This document shows, one piece after another, positions 1 to 9,941 of a DNA stretch of 64,000 nucleotides. A program made the position numbers and the translations under genes. The DNA is from Archaeoglobaceae archaeon (GTDB taxonomy: Archaea; Halobacteriota; Archaeoglobi; Archaeoglobales; Archaeoglobaceae), in the NCBI GenBank assembly GCA_025057895.1, contig JANXEF010000004.1:1-64000 (forward strand), given 5' to 3'. The notes under the pieces were generated by a model. The model saw nothing but the letters and a program-made list of their open reading frames with translations. It was not told the origin of the DNA and made no database searches. Position 1 is the stretch's first letter. Every line of letters begins with the position of its first letter.

Positions 1-30
1 AACCACCCGCAACGATCGAGTTTGAGTGAT

Positions 31-594
31 ATGATCCTCATAATGGAAAATTACGGGCAATATACGCACAGGATTTGGAGAACGCTGAGAGAGCTTGGTG
101 TTAAGGCAGAGATCATTGCAAATACAACGCCAATTGAGGATATAAGGGCAAAAAATCCTTTTGGAATCATATTCAGTGGTGGTCCAACGCTTGAAAGAGT
201 GGGAAACTGCTGGAAGATCCTTGAGAGATATGAAGAATTCCAAATTCCGATCCTTGGCATTTGCTTAGGGCATCAGCTAATAGCAAAGCACTTCGGCGGA
301 GTTGTTGACAGAGGTGATAAGGGAGAGTATAGCCTTGTAGAGGTTGAAATTCTTGAAGAGAACGAGATCTTCAAAGGATTGCCAAAGAAGCTCAAGGTTT
401 GGGCAAGCCACATGGATGAGGTTAAAAAGCTCCCTGAGAATTTTGAACTGCTTGCAAGAAGTGAATTTTGCGAAGTTGAAGCGATGAAGCACAGAAGATT
501 ACCTGTCTACGGACTTCAATTCCATCCTGAAGTTACACACACGGAAAAGGGGAAGGAGATATATAGGAATTTTGTTTCTATCTGTGAATTTTAA
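31..594 (+). CDS. guaAA: GMP synthase glutamine amidotransferase subunit (subunit A)
   Basis: Class I glutamine amidotransferase that supplies ammonia to the separate archaeal GMP synthase ATP-PPase subunit, converting XMP to GMP in the cytosol. Visible motifs are the oxyanion stretch SGGPTLE, the nucleophile elbow GICLGHQ (Cys about residue 77) and the His-Glu pair in [10 protein letters not shown] near the C-terminus. The 187 aa length fits the stand-alone archaeal subunit; no ATP-PPase domain follows. A TTG at 22 is in frame, but ATG 31 gives the family start [15 protein letters not shown] and is preferred. The partner subunit is not in the window. The upstream region is cut by the window edge. 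Confidence 0.93.
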   Translation: MILIMENYGQYTHRIWRTLRELGVKAEIIANTTPIEDIRAKNPFGIIFSGGPTLERVGNCWKILERYEEFQIPILGICLGHQLIAKHFGGVVDRGDKGEYSLVEVEILEENEIFKGLPKKLKVWASHMDEVKKLPENFELLARSEFCEVEAMKHRRLPVYGLQFHPEVTHTEKGKEIYRNFVSICEF

Positions 595-867
595 TTTTTC
601 AACTTCGAGCTAATCAGAGAATCTAAACATTAAATTCATTTAAAAAACATTTGCCAAAAAACTTCATCACATTGTTTGCTATTAGCTTCCAAATAGTTAA
701 TGCTCTTCAGAAATTGTCGAAATAGATCAATGATGCGTCATTTCGAATGAGACTTTTTATTTTCTGTAGAATGAGTATGGTTAGGAAAAATAAATCATCA
801 AAATATTTCATGAAAAGACTTAAAAGTTTGACAAGAAAAATTTTTAACCCAACTGATTTTTCAAATT

Positions 868-1188
868 ATGCACTGGATTTATTTAGTCCTTGCAATACTC
901 TTCGAAGTTTTCGGAACAACCTCTATGAAGCTCTCTCATGGTTTCACAAAAATCCTACCATCGCTTGGAGTTGTAATCTTCTACGGAATTAGCTTCACAT
1001 TGCTGGGGCTTGCATTGAAAAAGATTGAGCTCAGCATAGCTTACGCTATATGGTCTGGCGTTGGGACAGCTCTAATCGCACTGATTGGGATATTAATTTT
1101 GAAAGAGACTATGACTGCTCTCAAGTTAATCTCACTAATTCTTGTCATCATCGGAGTTGTTGGCCTAAGGCTGAGTGGTACAGATTGA
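868..1188 (+). CDS. Small multidrug resistance (SMR) family transporter
   Basis: A 106-residue, four-helix membrane protein of the EmrE/QacE/SugE family, which work as dual-topology dimers exchanging cationic or guanidinium substrates for protons. The essential membrane glutamate is present at residue 13 (LAILFEVFGTTSMKLS). The helix-3 signature AIWSGVGTALIALIG and the helix-4 start LKETMT are intact. A TATA-like tract (gaaaaatttttaac, about 838-848) lies about 25 bases before the ATG, so the mRNA is probably leaderless. The gene stands alone. Sequence alone does not separate a multidrug exporter from a guanidinium (Gdx/SugE) exporter. Confidence 0.9.
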   Translation: MHWIYLVLAILFEVFGTTSMKLSHGFTKILPSLGVVIFYGISFTLLGLALKKIELSIAYAIWSGVGTALIALIGILILKETMTALKLISLILVIIGVVGLRLSGTD

Positions 1189-1535
1189 ACTAAAAAGCTC
1201 TAAAAATAAAATAATGTGTCGAAATGCTACATGAAATCTCTCGTTATGCAGATTTGAACTGATTCACTCCTCAAAACTTAATTCGATACATAATAAGTTT
1301 ATTAAAAGGATGAGAGAATATTATATAGAGACTTTTTTAAATAATTAACCCCTTAAAAGTTTTGGAACTCAAAGAGACAATTGAAAGCTGAAATTTAACT
1401 CTATTATAAAAATTCTACCGAAATGATTTGAGACATATTTAAAAATAATAAAATTGATTCCAATCAATCAAACCTTAAAATAATAACAGATAGAAGAGAG
1501 GGATATCTATTTATGGAAATTATAGACATAAGATC
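1189..1535. other. AT-rich intergenic region without a recognisable gene
   Basis: 347 bases between the SMR gene and the methyltransferase. All frames are broken by stops, and I see no tRNA, box C/D element or repeat. The only functional sign is a TATA-like sequence (tctatttatgg, about 1505-1513) about 25 bases before the methyltransferase ATG, and T-rich runs that could end SMR transcription. Confidence 0.5.
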
Positions 1536-2117
1536 ATGTGGAACAACATTGCCGAAAGGTACCATATATGGGCAGAGATGAACAGATGGTACTATCATCT
1601 GTTTGCAGTTGCAATTTCTCATTACTCCAACCCAAAGCTCGTAATTGACATTTGTGGAGGTCCAGGAATTCTAGGAGAAGAGATAAAAAGATTGTTTCCG
1701 AAAGTAGAAATTGTATGTGTCGATTCTTCTAAAAAGATGTGTAAAATTTCAAGCGGAATTCTCGGCGATGCGATGGATCTGCCATTTAAAAACGATGTAT
1801 TCGATCTTGCAATATTGTGTTTTGCTTTACACGAACTCAACATTGATAGAGCAATTGATGAGGCGAAAAGAGTTTTGAAAAGAGACGGTATTATTGCAAT
1901 CGCTGATCTTAACTCAGAAGTCCCTATCTGGTTTAAATTGATCTCTGAAAACCTTCTTTCATTTATAATCGGACTAGAATACGCAGAAAGTCTATCAAAG
2001 AAATGGAAAAACTTTCCATGCGCTGAAAAGATAACACAAATACTTGAAGAGAGGGGTTTTAGAATTGAATTTAAAAGAACTTTACTCGATTTCTGGATTA
2101 TAGCAAAAAAAATATGA
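1536..2117 (+). CDS. Class I SAM-dependent methyltransferase
   Basis: A 193 aa Methyltransf_11-type enzyme. The SAM-binding motif I is [15 protein letters not shown] (about residues 34-48), followed by motif [14 protein letters not shown], post-[20 protein letters not shown] and the motif III region [14 protein letters not shown]. The substrate cannot be inferred; the N-terminus ([20 protein letters not shown]) resembles small-molecule or UbiE-like methyltransferases. It overlaps the upstream non-preferred frame of ilvC, and the true ilvC ATG is 30 bases downstream, so the two are probably co-transcribed. A TATA-like box at about 1505-1513 suggests a leaderless start at this ATG. Confidence 0.85.
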   Translation: MWNNIAERYHIWAEMNRWYYHLFAVAISHYSNPKLVIDICGGPGILGEEIKRLFPKVEIVCVDSSKKMCKISSGILGDAMDLPFKNDVFDLAILCFALHELNIDRAIDEAKRVLKRDGIIAIADLNSEVPIWFKLISENLLSFIIGLEYAESLSKKWKNFPCAEKITQILEERGFRIEFKRTLLDFWIIAKKI

Positions 2118-2146
2118 AACTAGAAAAGAATAGATTTGGTGATTGT

Positions 2147-3133
2147 ATGGCAAAAATCTACCGCGAAGATGATGCGGATCTAGGATTTTTAAAGGGTAAA
2201 AAGATTTGTATTGTCGGCTATGGAAGCCAAGGACATGCCCATGCGTTAAATCTGCGTGATTCTGGGCTAGATGTTGTCGTTGCACTTCCAGAATGGGACA
2301 AAGATTACTGGAAAAAAGCTGAAAAGGATGGAATGAAAGTACTGAAACTCGAAGAAATAGATGGTGACTTGATCGCAATGCTAATTCCAGACATGGTACA
2401 GCCTGGAGTTTACAAAAAGTTTGTAGAGCACAGGTTAAGAGATGGTTCTACTATTCTTTTTGCTCATGGTTTCAACATACATTACAATCAAATCGTTCCA
2501 CCAAAGAATGTAGATGTGATAATGGTTGCTCCAAAAGGTCCTGGACCTCTAGTTAGGAGAATGTTTCTTGAAGGTAAAGGAGTTCCAGCACTTATAGCTG
2601 TGAATCAGAATTCAAGTGGCAGAGCATTAAAGATTGCTCTCGCGTATGCAAAAGGAATTGGTGCCACTAGAGCTGGAGTCATCGAGACTACATTCAAAGA
2701 GGAAACTGAGACCGATCTTTTTGGGGAACAGGTTGATCTTTGCGGAGGAGTTGCAGAGATGATAAAGATGTCTTTTGAGGTTCTAGTTGAATTTGGCTAT
2801 CAGCCAGAAGTTGCTTACTTTGAAGTTTTACATGAATTGAAGCTCATAGTTGATCTGATATATGAAGGTGGAATCTTTAATATGTGGAAAGCAGTTAGTG
2901 AAACTGCTAAGTATGGGGGGATGACAAGAGGGAAAAGAATATTCACAGAGGATATAAAGCAAGAGATGAAGAAGATTTTGAGAGAGATACAGAGTGGAGA
3001 GTTCGCAAAGGAGTGGATTCTAGAAAACATAGCTGGAAGACCTGTTTATACAAAACTACTTGAAAAAGAGGCGAATCATCCTATAGAAATCGTTGGAAAG
3101 GAGATGAGAAAAATGATTCCATGGTTGAAATGA
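2147..3133 (+). CDS. ilvC: Ketol-acid reductoisomerase
   Basis: NAD(P)H-dependent enzyme of valine, leucine and isoleucine synthesis that isomerises and reduces acetolactate to dihydroxy-isovalerate. The Rossmann motif [17 protein letters not shown] lies at about residues 24-40, and the catalytic metal ligands lie in [16 protein letters not shown] and the knotted C-terminal domain ([17 protein letters not shown]). An in-frame ATG exists at 2114, but ATG 2147 gives the family start [12 protein letters not shown] and is preceded by a ggtgat ribosome-binding site. At 328 aa it is a class I (short) KARI. No ilvB, ilvN or ilvD gene is nearby. Confidence 0.96.
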   Translation: MAKIYREDDADLGFLKGKKICIVGYGSQGHAHALNLRDSGLDVVVALPEWDKDYWKKAEKDGMKVLKLEEIDGDLIAMLIPDMVQPGVYKKFVEHRLRDGSTILFAHGFNIHYNQIVPPKNVDVIMVAPKGPGPLVRRMFLEGKGVPALIAVNQNSSGRALKIALAYAKGIGATRAGVIETTFKEETETDLFGEQVDLCGGVAEMIKMSFEVLVEFGYQPEVAYFEVLHELKLIVDLIYEGGIFNMWKAVSETAKYGGMTRGKRIFTEDIKQEMKKILREIQSGEFAKEWILENIAGRPVYTKLLEKEANHPIEIVGKEMRKMIPWLK

Positions 3134-3321
3134 TTTTTCTAATTTTTAATAATTAGATGTACCGCTCCCCATTGTTTCTTTTGGAAGTTACAAAATGCTC
3201 TTTATAATAGTCCCTACTGCCGAGAAAGAGCAATTCCGTCTTTAAAATCTTACGAATTGGAAGTCTCTTATCTAATAAAAAATAAAAAAGAGAGAAAGCT
3301 TTCTATCTAAATAAGATAAAG
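3134..3321. terminator. Probable bidirectional transcription end between convergent genes
   Basis: T-rich tract tttttctaatttttaat directly after the ilvC stop, and A-rich runs (about 3277-3292) that read as T tracts for the minus-strand ATPase gene. Archaeal termination needs only oligo-T, so this convergent gap plausibly stops both transcripts. No other feature is seen. Confidence 0.4.
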
Positions 3322-5763
3322 TCATAATATCCTCTTCTCAACTTCAACAGCTATGAAAACTACTGAAGCCACTGCTATAGTGAGAGTCCACTCATAGAAA
3401 CTCATAGGTTCAAGATTCATGATTCCAAAACTCGTAATCGTAAATTGAATTGCAAAAGTCAACAGAATTCCAAGAATGGCATATCTGTTTCTGAATCCTG
3501 TCTCGAAAAAGCTCTTATCAACATAGGGTGTTAGCAGGTACCAAGCCCCTACTGCGATTATTCCATTCATAGCAGAAGACATCTTTCCCGTTGTGAAGTA
3601 GAGATAATAAGCTACTAAAACACTGAGAATTGAGATATATGCAATTCTAAGTAAAATTCGTGAATTGACAATCTCGCCTCTACTTGGACTCATTTTTAAA
3701 AGCCCCTCTTCTTTTCTTTCAAACACGATCATCATTCCGAGGAGTCCGGCAGTTATCGTGTTTATCCAGAGGATGTGCACAGGTAACATTGGCATTTGAA
3801 TTCCAAGGAGGAAGGCGACGATTACTATCAGTCCCTGTCCACCATTCGTGGGTAAAATCCATGATACTATCCTTTGAATCTTCCTGAATATGTCTCTACC
3901 AAGTTCAACTGCCCTAACGATTGTAGAGAAACTATCATCAAGAAGGATCAAGTCGCTTGCTTCCTTAGCAACTTCGCTGCCACTTCCCATCGCAACTCCA
4001 ATTTCCGCCTTTTTCAAAGCAGGAGCGTCATTGACACCGTCTCCTGTAACAGCTATTATTTTACCACTTTTTTGGAGTGCTGTAACGATTCCAAGCTTTT
4101 GATCGGGATTTACTCTCGCAAAGATTCTGTAATTTTTTATGGCTTCTTCAAAATCTTTTTCTATAAGTTCTCTACCACTGATAACCTCTCCCTCTATTCC
4201 CGCCCATCTTGCTATCGTCTTTGCGGTCGCAGGATGGTCACCTGTGATCATGTAAACATCTATGCCTGCAGATTTACACATCTCAACACTTTCTCTAACA
4301 TCTTCTCTTATTGGATCGATCAAGCACTGAAGTCCAAGGAATTCCATTCCTTCAAAGTTAAATCCTTCAAATTTTTCTAACTTTTTCCAAGCAAATGCAA
4401 TTACTCGCATCCCTTGTTCAGCGTATTTTTCTGCGTCAATCCTAATGTTCAGTATTTTCTCAAGAGCTTCAGGAGCCCCCTTCAAGACAAGAATATAGCC
4501 ATCTCTTGTTTTTGCCGATACAGCCATGAACTTCTTCTTTGAATCGAAGGGTATCTCATCTACGATTTCAAAATCTTCTATATAACCACTTTTTAAAGCG
4601 ATCTGTAAAAGAGCTATCTCCATTGGATCTCCTCGACAGTTGCCCAATTCGCAAACTGCACGATTACAGATATAACCAGCAACTATGAGATCTTTTGCCT
4701 TCAAAAGATTTTCTTCATCATCTGCATCTATTTCTCCACTCTTTGTAACAAGTTTCACAACTTTCATACTGTTCTGTGTGAGTGTTCCTGTCTTATCTGT
4801 ACATATGGTATCAATACTTCCAAGACTTTCTACAGCTGGTAAAGTCTTAACCAAAGCATTTGACTTAGCCATTTCTTTAACTCCAAAAGCAAGAGCAAGA
4901 GTTACAGTAGCAGGAAGAATTTCCGGAATAACTGCAACAGCGAAGCTGAGTGTTGCAGTGAGAACATATATGGCTTCATACCCTCTCATGACACCAAGAA
5001 CAAAAAGAAAAACTGAGATTGCTACGATTCCAGTAGATAGTTGTTTGGCAAATCTTCCTAGTTTAACAACTAGCGGGCTCTTAGCAACTTCAACTTCCTC
5101 GACTGACTTACTTATTTTACCGAGTTCAGTTGCATCACCTGTTGCAACAACAACAGCTTTCCCCCATCCTGAAGTGACAAGGGTACCAGCGTAAATCATG
5201 CAGCTTCTCTCTGGCAAGGATGATCTTTCATCGACTTTTGTGCTGCTCTTCTCTACCGGAAAGGATTCTCCTGTGAGAATTGATTCGTCAACACTCAACT
5301 CTCTTGCTTCAACAACTCTAGCATCAGCAGGAACTTTCATTCCTGCTTCAACTATTATCATATCCCCTGGGACCAAAAATCGAGAATCAATCTCCTTCGT
5401 TTTTCCATCTACGATGATGAGGGCTTTTGGTATTAGAAGTCTCCTCAGTTCTCTCATTATGTTTTCAGCTTTCCATTCTTGTAAAAAACCGACAATCACA
5501 CTCACAGCGATAATAATTAAAACAATTATAGCTTCACTCATGAAGTCGAGGTAAAAGAATACAACAGTCGATACTGCTAAGACGAGTATCAAGGGATTGA
5601 GAAATTGCTTTACCAGTACACTAAACAATCTTTTTTCTTTACCCTTAACTTCATTTAATCCGAACTTTTCCAATCTTCTTTTTCTTTCGTCATCCTTAAG
5701 CCCTTGATGAGTTGTTCCAAGGGCTCTTAAAACCTCAAAATAATCAATCGCCCACCATTTCAT
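3322..5763 (-). CDS. P-type cation-transporting ATPase (P2-like)
   Basis: An 813 aa primary ion pump. In order: N-terminal cation-ATPase domain (about 1-70), M1-M2, actuator domain with TGES at about residue 162, M3-M4 with PEILP, phosphorylation site DKTGTLT (about residue 320), nucleotide-binding KGAPE region, hinge motif TGDGVNDAP, and six C-terminal membrane helices. Overall order and C-terminus match P2 Ca2+/H+/Na+ pumps. The M4 motif PEILP differs from PEGLP of classical Ca2+ ATPases and is closer to the PEMLP of Mg2+ pumps, so the ion is uncertain. The gene stands alone with a TATA-like tract (aaaattttaaaatt, about 5784-5797) suggesting a leaderless mRNA. Confidence 0.93.
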   Translation of the reverse strand: MKWWAIDYFEVLRALGTTHQGLKDDERKRRLEKFGLNEVKGKEKRLFSVLVKQFLNPLILVLAVSTVVFFYLDFMSEAIIVLIIIAVSVIVGFLQEWKAENIMRELRRLLIPKALIIVDGKTKEIDSRFLVPGDMIIVEAGMKVPADARVVEARELSVDESILTGESFPVEKSSTKVDERSSLPERSCMIYAGTLVTSGWGKAVVVATGDATELGKISKSVEEVEVAKSPLVVKLGRFAKQLSTGIVAISVFLFVLGVMRGYEAIYVLTATLSFAVAVIPEILPATVTLALAFGVKEMAKSNALVKTLPAVESLGSIDTICTDKTGTLTQNSMKVVKLVTKSGEIDADDEENLLKAKDLIVAGYICNRAVCELGNCRGDPMEIALLQIALKSGYIEDFEIVDEIPFDSKKKFMAVSAKTRDGYILVLKGAPEALEKILNIRIDAEKYAEQGMRVIAFAWKKLEKFEGFNFEGMEFLGLQCLIDPIREDVRESVEMCKSAGIDVYMITGDHPATAKTIARWAGIEGEVISGRELIEKDFEEAIKNYRIFARVNPDQKLGIVTALQKSGKIIAVTGDGVNDAPALKKAEIGVAMGSGSEVAKEASDLILLDDSFSTIVRAVELGRDIFRKIQRIVSWILPTNGGQGLIVIVAFLLGIQMPMLPVHILWINTITAGLLGMMIVFERKEEGLLKMSPSRGEIVNSRILLRIAYISILSVLVAYYLYFTTGKMSSAMNGIIAVGAWYLLTPYVDKSFFETGFRNRYAILGILLTFAIQFTITSFGIMNLEPMSFYEWTLTIAVASVVFIAVEVEKRIL

Positions 5764-5837
5764 TGAAATCTTTTTGACTTTAATTTTAAAAATTTTATCC
5801 TGTATTTCAGGGCTTAAAAATTACGAAAAACTTAAAA

Positions 5838-6455
5838 CTATTTTCCATACATTCTGATCTCTATGTCTCCATAAAAATCCTTTTGATACACTTGAAACTG
5901 CCCCTTCTGGACAAGATAGAGCAACGATATGTATAGATCGACCAACCTTTCTTTTGTGTCGACAAGAGAGAAAAGTGTTACAAAATCCTTTTTTTGCAAA
6001 ATCTTTCTCAACATCTCAGCAATTTCAGCCACTCTCTCTTCTATACTTTCATCATGAGGGATAGAAGTAACAAAACCCATATCGACCTCTCTTCTCTTTT
6101 TTCTCTTCTTTTCAATTGCTTCAGCTTTTTTTAGCTCTTTTATCAAATCCTTCAATGTACTAATCTTTCTAACTCTCCTTTTCTGAACTCTAAACAAATC
6201 CTCGATTTCACCCTCGTCAACATCCCAAAAATCGGTGTCCTTTATTATCTCAACATCACTTTCATCTAAAGAGGGTTGAGGGGCTATTGCATCTGCTTTC
6301 ATTCTAATTAGAATAGCAGCGTATAACAAAACTCTACCAGATATTCTCAAATCGAGTTTTCTAACCTCCTCAATCTTCTTCAAAAACTTATCTGTGACAT
6401 CTATAACATCGATGTTCCATGGATCTATTTCTCCCTTTTTCGCCATCTCTATCAA
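5838..6455 (-). CDS. scpA: Segregation and condensation protein A (kleisin)
   Basis: A 205 aa kleisin that bridges the Smc heads in the archaeal condensin-like complex. The N-terminal motif AKKGEIDPWNIDVIDVTDKFL contacts the Smc neck; the C-terminal winged helix (about 140-200) includes FVTLFSLVDTKERLVDLYISLLYLVQKGQ. The start is TTG at 6455, whose TTGA overlaps the smc stop codon, a typical translational coupling. ATG 6446 is an alternative. The frame upstream of TTG encodes DPIQIL, like the usual ScpA N-terminus, but has no start codon. No scpB is adjacent. Confidence 0.9.
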   Translation of the reverse strand: MIEMAKKGEIDPWNIDVIDVTDKFLKKIEEVRKLDLRISGRVLLYAAILIRMKADAIAPQPSLDESDVEIIKDTDFWDVDEGEIEDLFRVQKRRVRKISTLKDLIKELKKAEAIEKKRKKRREVDMGFVTSIPHDESIEERVAEIAEMLRKILQKKDFVTLFSLVDTKERLVDLYISLLYLVQKGQFQVYQKDFYGDIEIRMYGK

Positions 6456-9400
6456 GATCTGTATTGGATCTGTGAGTCCATCCTTATCCCTGTGACTATC
6501 GATGAGTTATCACCTCCCATGGAGACACCTATCACAGCATCGGCGTTTTCAACCATCGGCTTTCTCAGCGAGACAACGATGAACTGGACGTCCTTGGACT
6601 TTTTCTTGATCATCTTCGCAACTCTTTCTACATTTACACCATCAAGAAACATATCAACTTCGTCGAAGGCATAAAAAGGAGCCGGTTTGAACATCTGAAT
6701 AGCAAGAATAAAAGAAAGAGCTACAAGACTTTTCTCCCCACCACTAAGTGCTTCAAGTCTTTGCATTGGTTTATTCTTTAGCTTTACACGTAAATATAGC
6801 CCACTATTGAATATGTCTTCACTGTCAAGAAAGAGTTCTCCCTCACCATCAGCTAGCTCTTGCATTACTTGGTTAAAGTTCCTATTAACTGCATTAAAAA
6901 CTTCTAAAAATATTTCTCTCTTTCTTTTTTCATATTTTTCTATTCTTTCTATTATTTCTCTTCTCTCTTTCTCAAGAACTCCTCTCTTATCCACTAGTTC
7001 ATCTCTCCTCATTTTGACGTTCTCATAATCCTGTATGGCTTTTAGATTAACATCACCGAATTTTGATAACTCATTTTGAACTTCGATTAGCTCTTTTTTG
7101 ACAGATTCAAGATCTCTGAGATTATCTGGAATCTTCAGATCTCCATAACCATTCAAATCACCAATAATAGAGGCTATTTTCTCTTCTAAGGATGAGATTC
7201 TATCTTCAAATCTTTTAAGTTCGAATTCAACTTTACTTTTTTTTTCTTCAAGATTTCTTAACTCAGTCAAAAGTAAATCTCTTCTTTCCCTTAGTTCTCT
7301 AACTTTTCCACCAATTTTTTTCTCTTCATTTCTAAGAATTTCAAGTCTATCGAGGAGTTCTTTAATCTTTAATCTTCCTTTTTCGATTTCCTTGTTTATT
7401 TCCTCTTTTCTAGTTAAAAGGTTTGATATTTCTCTTTCAAAAGTTTTAAGAGAACTTTCTAACTGTTCATGTTGAAAATCAAAATTTTCAATCCTCTTTT
7501 CAATTGTTAAAAGTATCTCACGAGCTCTTGAATATTCATCTTTCAGCTTGTCTAGTTCCAAAAGTATATGGGGTATTTTGCTCTCTCTCAAGGAACTTTC
7601 GAGATTTTTAATATTTTTCTCGTGATTTAAAATTTTTTCTTCGATGGACGACAAATCTTCATTTGTTTTTTTCAACTTCTCAACATATTTAACTCTCTCC
7701 TCACTTTTTTGCTTTATTTTTTCTAGAATTTCATCTATTTGTGCTTTACATCCAGATATTCTATCTTCCAAAACTTTTATCTCACTACTTTTTTCATTAA
7801 TCTTCACATTCAATTCTTCAAGCTTTATTTTTAAGCCCCTTCTTCTCTCTTCAACACTATTGAGCTTAGCAATGATCATATCTTTTTCGGATTGAAGTTC
7901 TTTGATTTTATCAAAAAGTTCTCTCTCCCTATCAAAAAGTTCTCTCGAAATTAGAAGACTTTTTTTCTCTCTACTCCCTCCAACAATCAAACCACTTTTT
8001 TCAATCAAATCTCCGTCAAGTGTAGTTACCCTTAGCTTTCTATCCATGAGTCTTCTCGCATTATCTATGGTGTCAACAACAAGTGTATCTCTCAACAAAA
8101 ATCTAAAAACTGGTTGAAATTTTTTTTCACACTTCACGAGGTTGACAGCAAAGTCTATGACTCCTCTCTCCCTCAGCATCGATGTGTCTAAGTCTACTCT
8201 GAAGTCCCTGATCCTTCTCAATGGGATAAAGCTTGCCCTTCCTGCTTGGAGAAGTTTCAAATATTTTATTGCTTCGACGGCATCATCTTCTGTTTCAACC
8301 ACAAGAAATTGCAAAGCTCCCCCTATAGCAGATTCGATCGCATTTAAAAATTTTTCATCAACCTCTCCAAGCTGTGCAACTGTACCAAAAATCCCTGAAA
8401 GCTCTCTTCTCTCTTTTGCTGCTAATACAGCTTCAACTGGTTTAGAATAACTCTGGAAAGTTGCTATCTTTGTTTTGATTTTTGCTAGCTCAACTTCAAA
8501 TCTCTTCATTTCCTCTTCAACATCCGAAAGCTTCGATCTTAATGAAAAAAGCTCTCTTTCAAGATTCAAAAATTCAATATTGATATTTTTCTGCTCTTTT
8601 TCACTCTCGATAAGATCTTTTTTCAGGTTTTCAAGTTTTCTTCCGTCATCATCGACTTTTATTATTAACTTATTTTTTTCATTGTTGATATCTTCAAATT
8701 CAATTTCGATTCTCCTGATAAGCTCGACTAGTCTATCTCTCTCTGAAATAAGACTATTTCTCTCCTCTTTCAATTTTTCAAGAGATTCTTTTTTGTTTAT
8801 AAGTTCATTCTTCAGCTCCTGATAAATTCTGTCAGCATTTTCAAGTTCTTTTTTTAGCGAGGTCATCTTGAGCGATAAGTCGTTGATAATCTCTTCGGAG
8901 CTCATTTTTTTCAAAATTTCTTCTTCTATTTTTCTTGTGATCTTTTCAATCTCTTCTTTTATTTTTATAGCCTCCCCTCTTCTTCTAAGGATTTCCTCCT
9001 CTATTCTTCTAATCTCTTCAAGATATATTTTCTCCGATTTTTTAATTGTTTCAATTTCCGAGGTTATCTGTAGTATTTCTGTTTGAATTTCGCTCAAATT
9101 TTCATCTCCAAATTTAGATATAGAACTGGAAATGTTTTTGAGCTCCTCATTTATTTCTAAAATTCTTTGCATGATATCTGGTAAAATTGCTGATAATCGA
9201 TCTCTCTCCTTTTCAATTCTCTCGATTTCCATTTCGACTCTTTCCTTGCTAGATTTGAGTGAAATAAATTCGTGAGCCCTAATATGGGCTTCACATTCTG
9301 ATTTTCTTGCGGATAGTTCTTTATATCTCAATGCATCATTTCTATCCCTCTCAAGCGATTTGAGCATAAGTTCGACTTCTGAGATTACTGCATCTATTTT

Positions 9401-9940
9401 TTCTATGTTCTCTCTAACTCTATCGAGTTCTTCCAGTGCTCTTTCTTTCTTTTCATCAAATTCTGAGATTCCCGCAACATCTTCGAGAACCCTCCTTCTC
9501 TGAACTGGTGACATCTCAACAATTCTTGTCACATCCCCTTGCATTACTATATTATATGCTTCTTCGTGAATTCCGAATTGAGATAGTAGGCTTTGCACCT
9601 CATAAAGACTGACAGGTCTCTCGTTTAGGTAGTAATAACTGTAGTGTCCTTTTTCGGTTAACTTTATTTTTCTAGTTATCTCGTAGTTTTTTCCATTATC
9701 TCCGAGGACTATTGAAACTTCAGCCTCTTTTTTTCCTTCAGAAATCAAATCGGTTAGCCTTTCAGCTCTAAGCTGCTTTGTAGAAGTTGAAAGAGCGAAA
9801 CAAAAAAGAATAGAATCAATTATATTCGATTTACCGCTACCATTGGGTCCAGTGATTACGATGAAGCCTGGAAGCAGAGGTATTTCCACTCTCTTGCTGA
9901 AGGATTTAAAGTTTCGCAATGTGATCTTTTTTATCAGCAT
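6452..9940 (-). CDS. smc: Chromosome segregation ATPase Smc
   Basis: A 1162 aa SMC protein that organises and separates chromosomes as an ATP-driven DNA-loop complex. Head parts: Walker A GPNGSGKSN at residues 31-39, the Q-loop region YNIVMQGDVTRIVEMSP, the ABC signature ALSGGEKSLVALSF and Walker B FYAFDEVDMFLDG near the C-terminus. Between them two long antiparallel coiled coils (about 170-490 and 670-1010) flank a hinge (about 510-640, GIFGTVAQLGEVDEKFLNAIESAIGG is split by its glycines). It starts one base after the upstream coiled-coil gene and overlaps scpA by four bases, so all three form one operon. Confidence 0.97.
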   Translation of the reverse strand: MLIKKITLRNFKSFSKRVEIPLLPGFIVITGPNGSGKSNIIDSILFCFALSTSTKQLRAERLTDLISEGKKEAEVSIVLGDNGKNYEITRKIKLTEKGHYSYYYLNERPVSLYEVQSLLSQFGIHEEAYNIVMQGDVTRIVEMSPVQRRRVLEDVAGISEFDEKKERALEELDRVRENIEKIDAVISEVELMLKSLERDRNDALRYKELSARKSECEAHIRAHEFISLKSSKERVEMEIERIEKERDRLSAILPDIMQRILEINEELKNISSSISKFGDENLSEIQTEILQITSEIETIKKSEKIYLEEIRRIEEEILRRRGEAIKIKEEIEKITRKIEEEILKKMSSEEIINDLSLKMTSLKKELENADRIYQELKNELINKKESLEKLKEERNSLISERDRLVELIRRIEIEFEDINNEKNKLIIKVDDDGRKLENLKKDLIESEKEQKNINIEFLNLERELFSLRSKLSDVEEEMKRFEVELAKIKTKIATFQSYSKPVEAVLAAKERRELSGIFGTVAQLGEVDEKFLNAIESAIGGALQFLVVETEDDAVEAIKYLKLLQAGRASFIPLRRIRDFRVDLDTSMLRERGVIDFAVNLVKCEKKFQPVFRFLLRDTLVVDTIDNARRLMDRKLRVTTLDGDLIEKSGLIVGGSREKKSLLISRELFDRERELFDKIKELQSEKDMIIAKLNSVEERRRGLKIKLEELNVKINEKSSEIKVLEDRISGCKAQIDEILEKIKQKSEERVKYVEKLKKTNEDLSSIEEKILNHEKNIKNLESSLRESKIPHILLELDKLKDEYSRAREILLTIEKRIENFDFQHEQLESSLKTFEREISNLLTRKEEINKEIEKGRLKIKELLDRLEILRNEEKKIGGKVRELRERRDLLLTELRNLEEKKSKVEFELKRFEDRISSLEEKIASIIGDLNGYGDLKIPDNLRDLESVKKELIEVQNELSKFGDVNLKAIQDYENVKMRRDELVDKRGVLEKERREIIERIEKYEKRKREIFLEVFNAVNRNFNQVMQELADGEGELFLDSEDIFNSGLYLRVKLKNKPMQRLEALSGGEKSLVALSFILAIQMFKPAPFYAFDEVDMFLDGVNVERVAKMIKKKSKDVQFIVVSLRKPMVENADAVIGVSMGGDNSSIVTGIRMDSQIQYRS

Positions 9941-9941
9941 C

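Noticed and set aside
655-735. Possible box C/D RNA on the minus strand (gtgatga near 662-668)
   Set aside because: No D or D' box at a suitable distance; spacing to the nearest CTGA is too long.
747-992. 81-codon open frame over the start of the SMR gene
   Set aside because: It overlaps the well-supported SMR gene in another frame, and its composition is not protein-like.
5198-5554. 118-codon plus-strand frame within the ATPase gene
   Set aside because: Antisense shadow of a highly conserved coding region with no start signal or protein similarity.
6492-9086. Several plus-strand frames of 60-115 codons inside smc
   Set aside because: Serine/leucine/phenylalanine-rich shadows of the coiled-coil coding strand.
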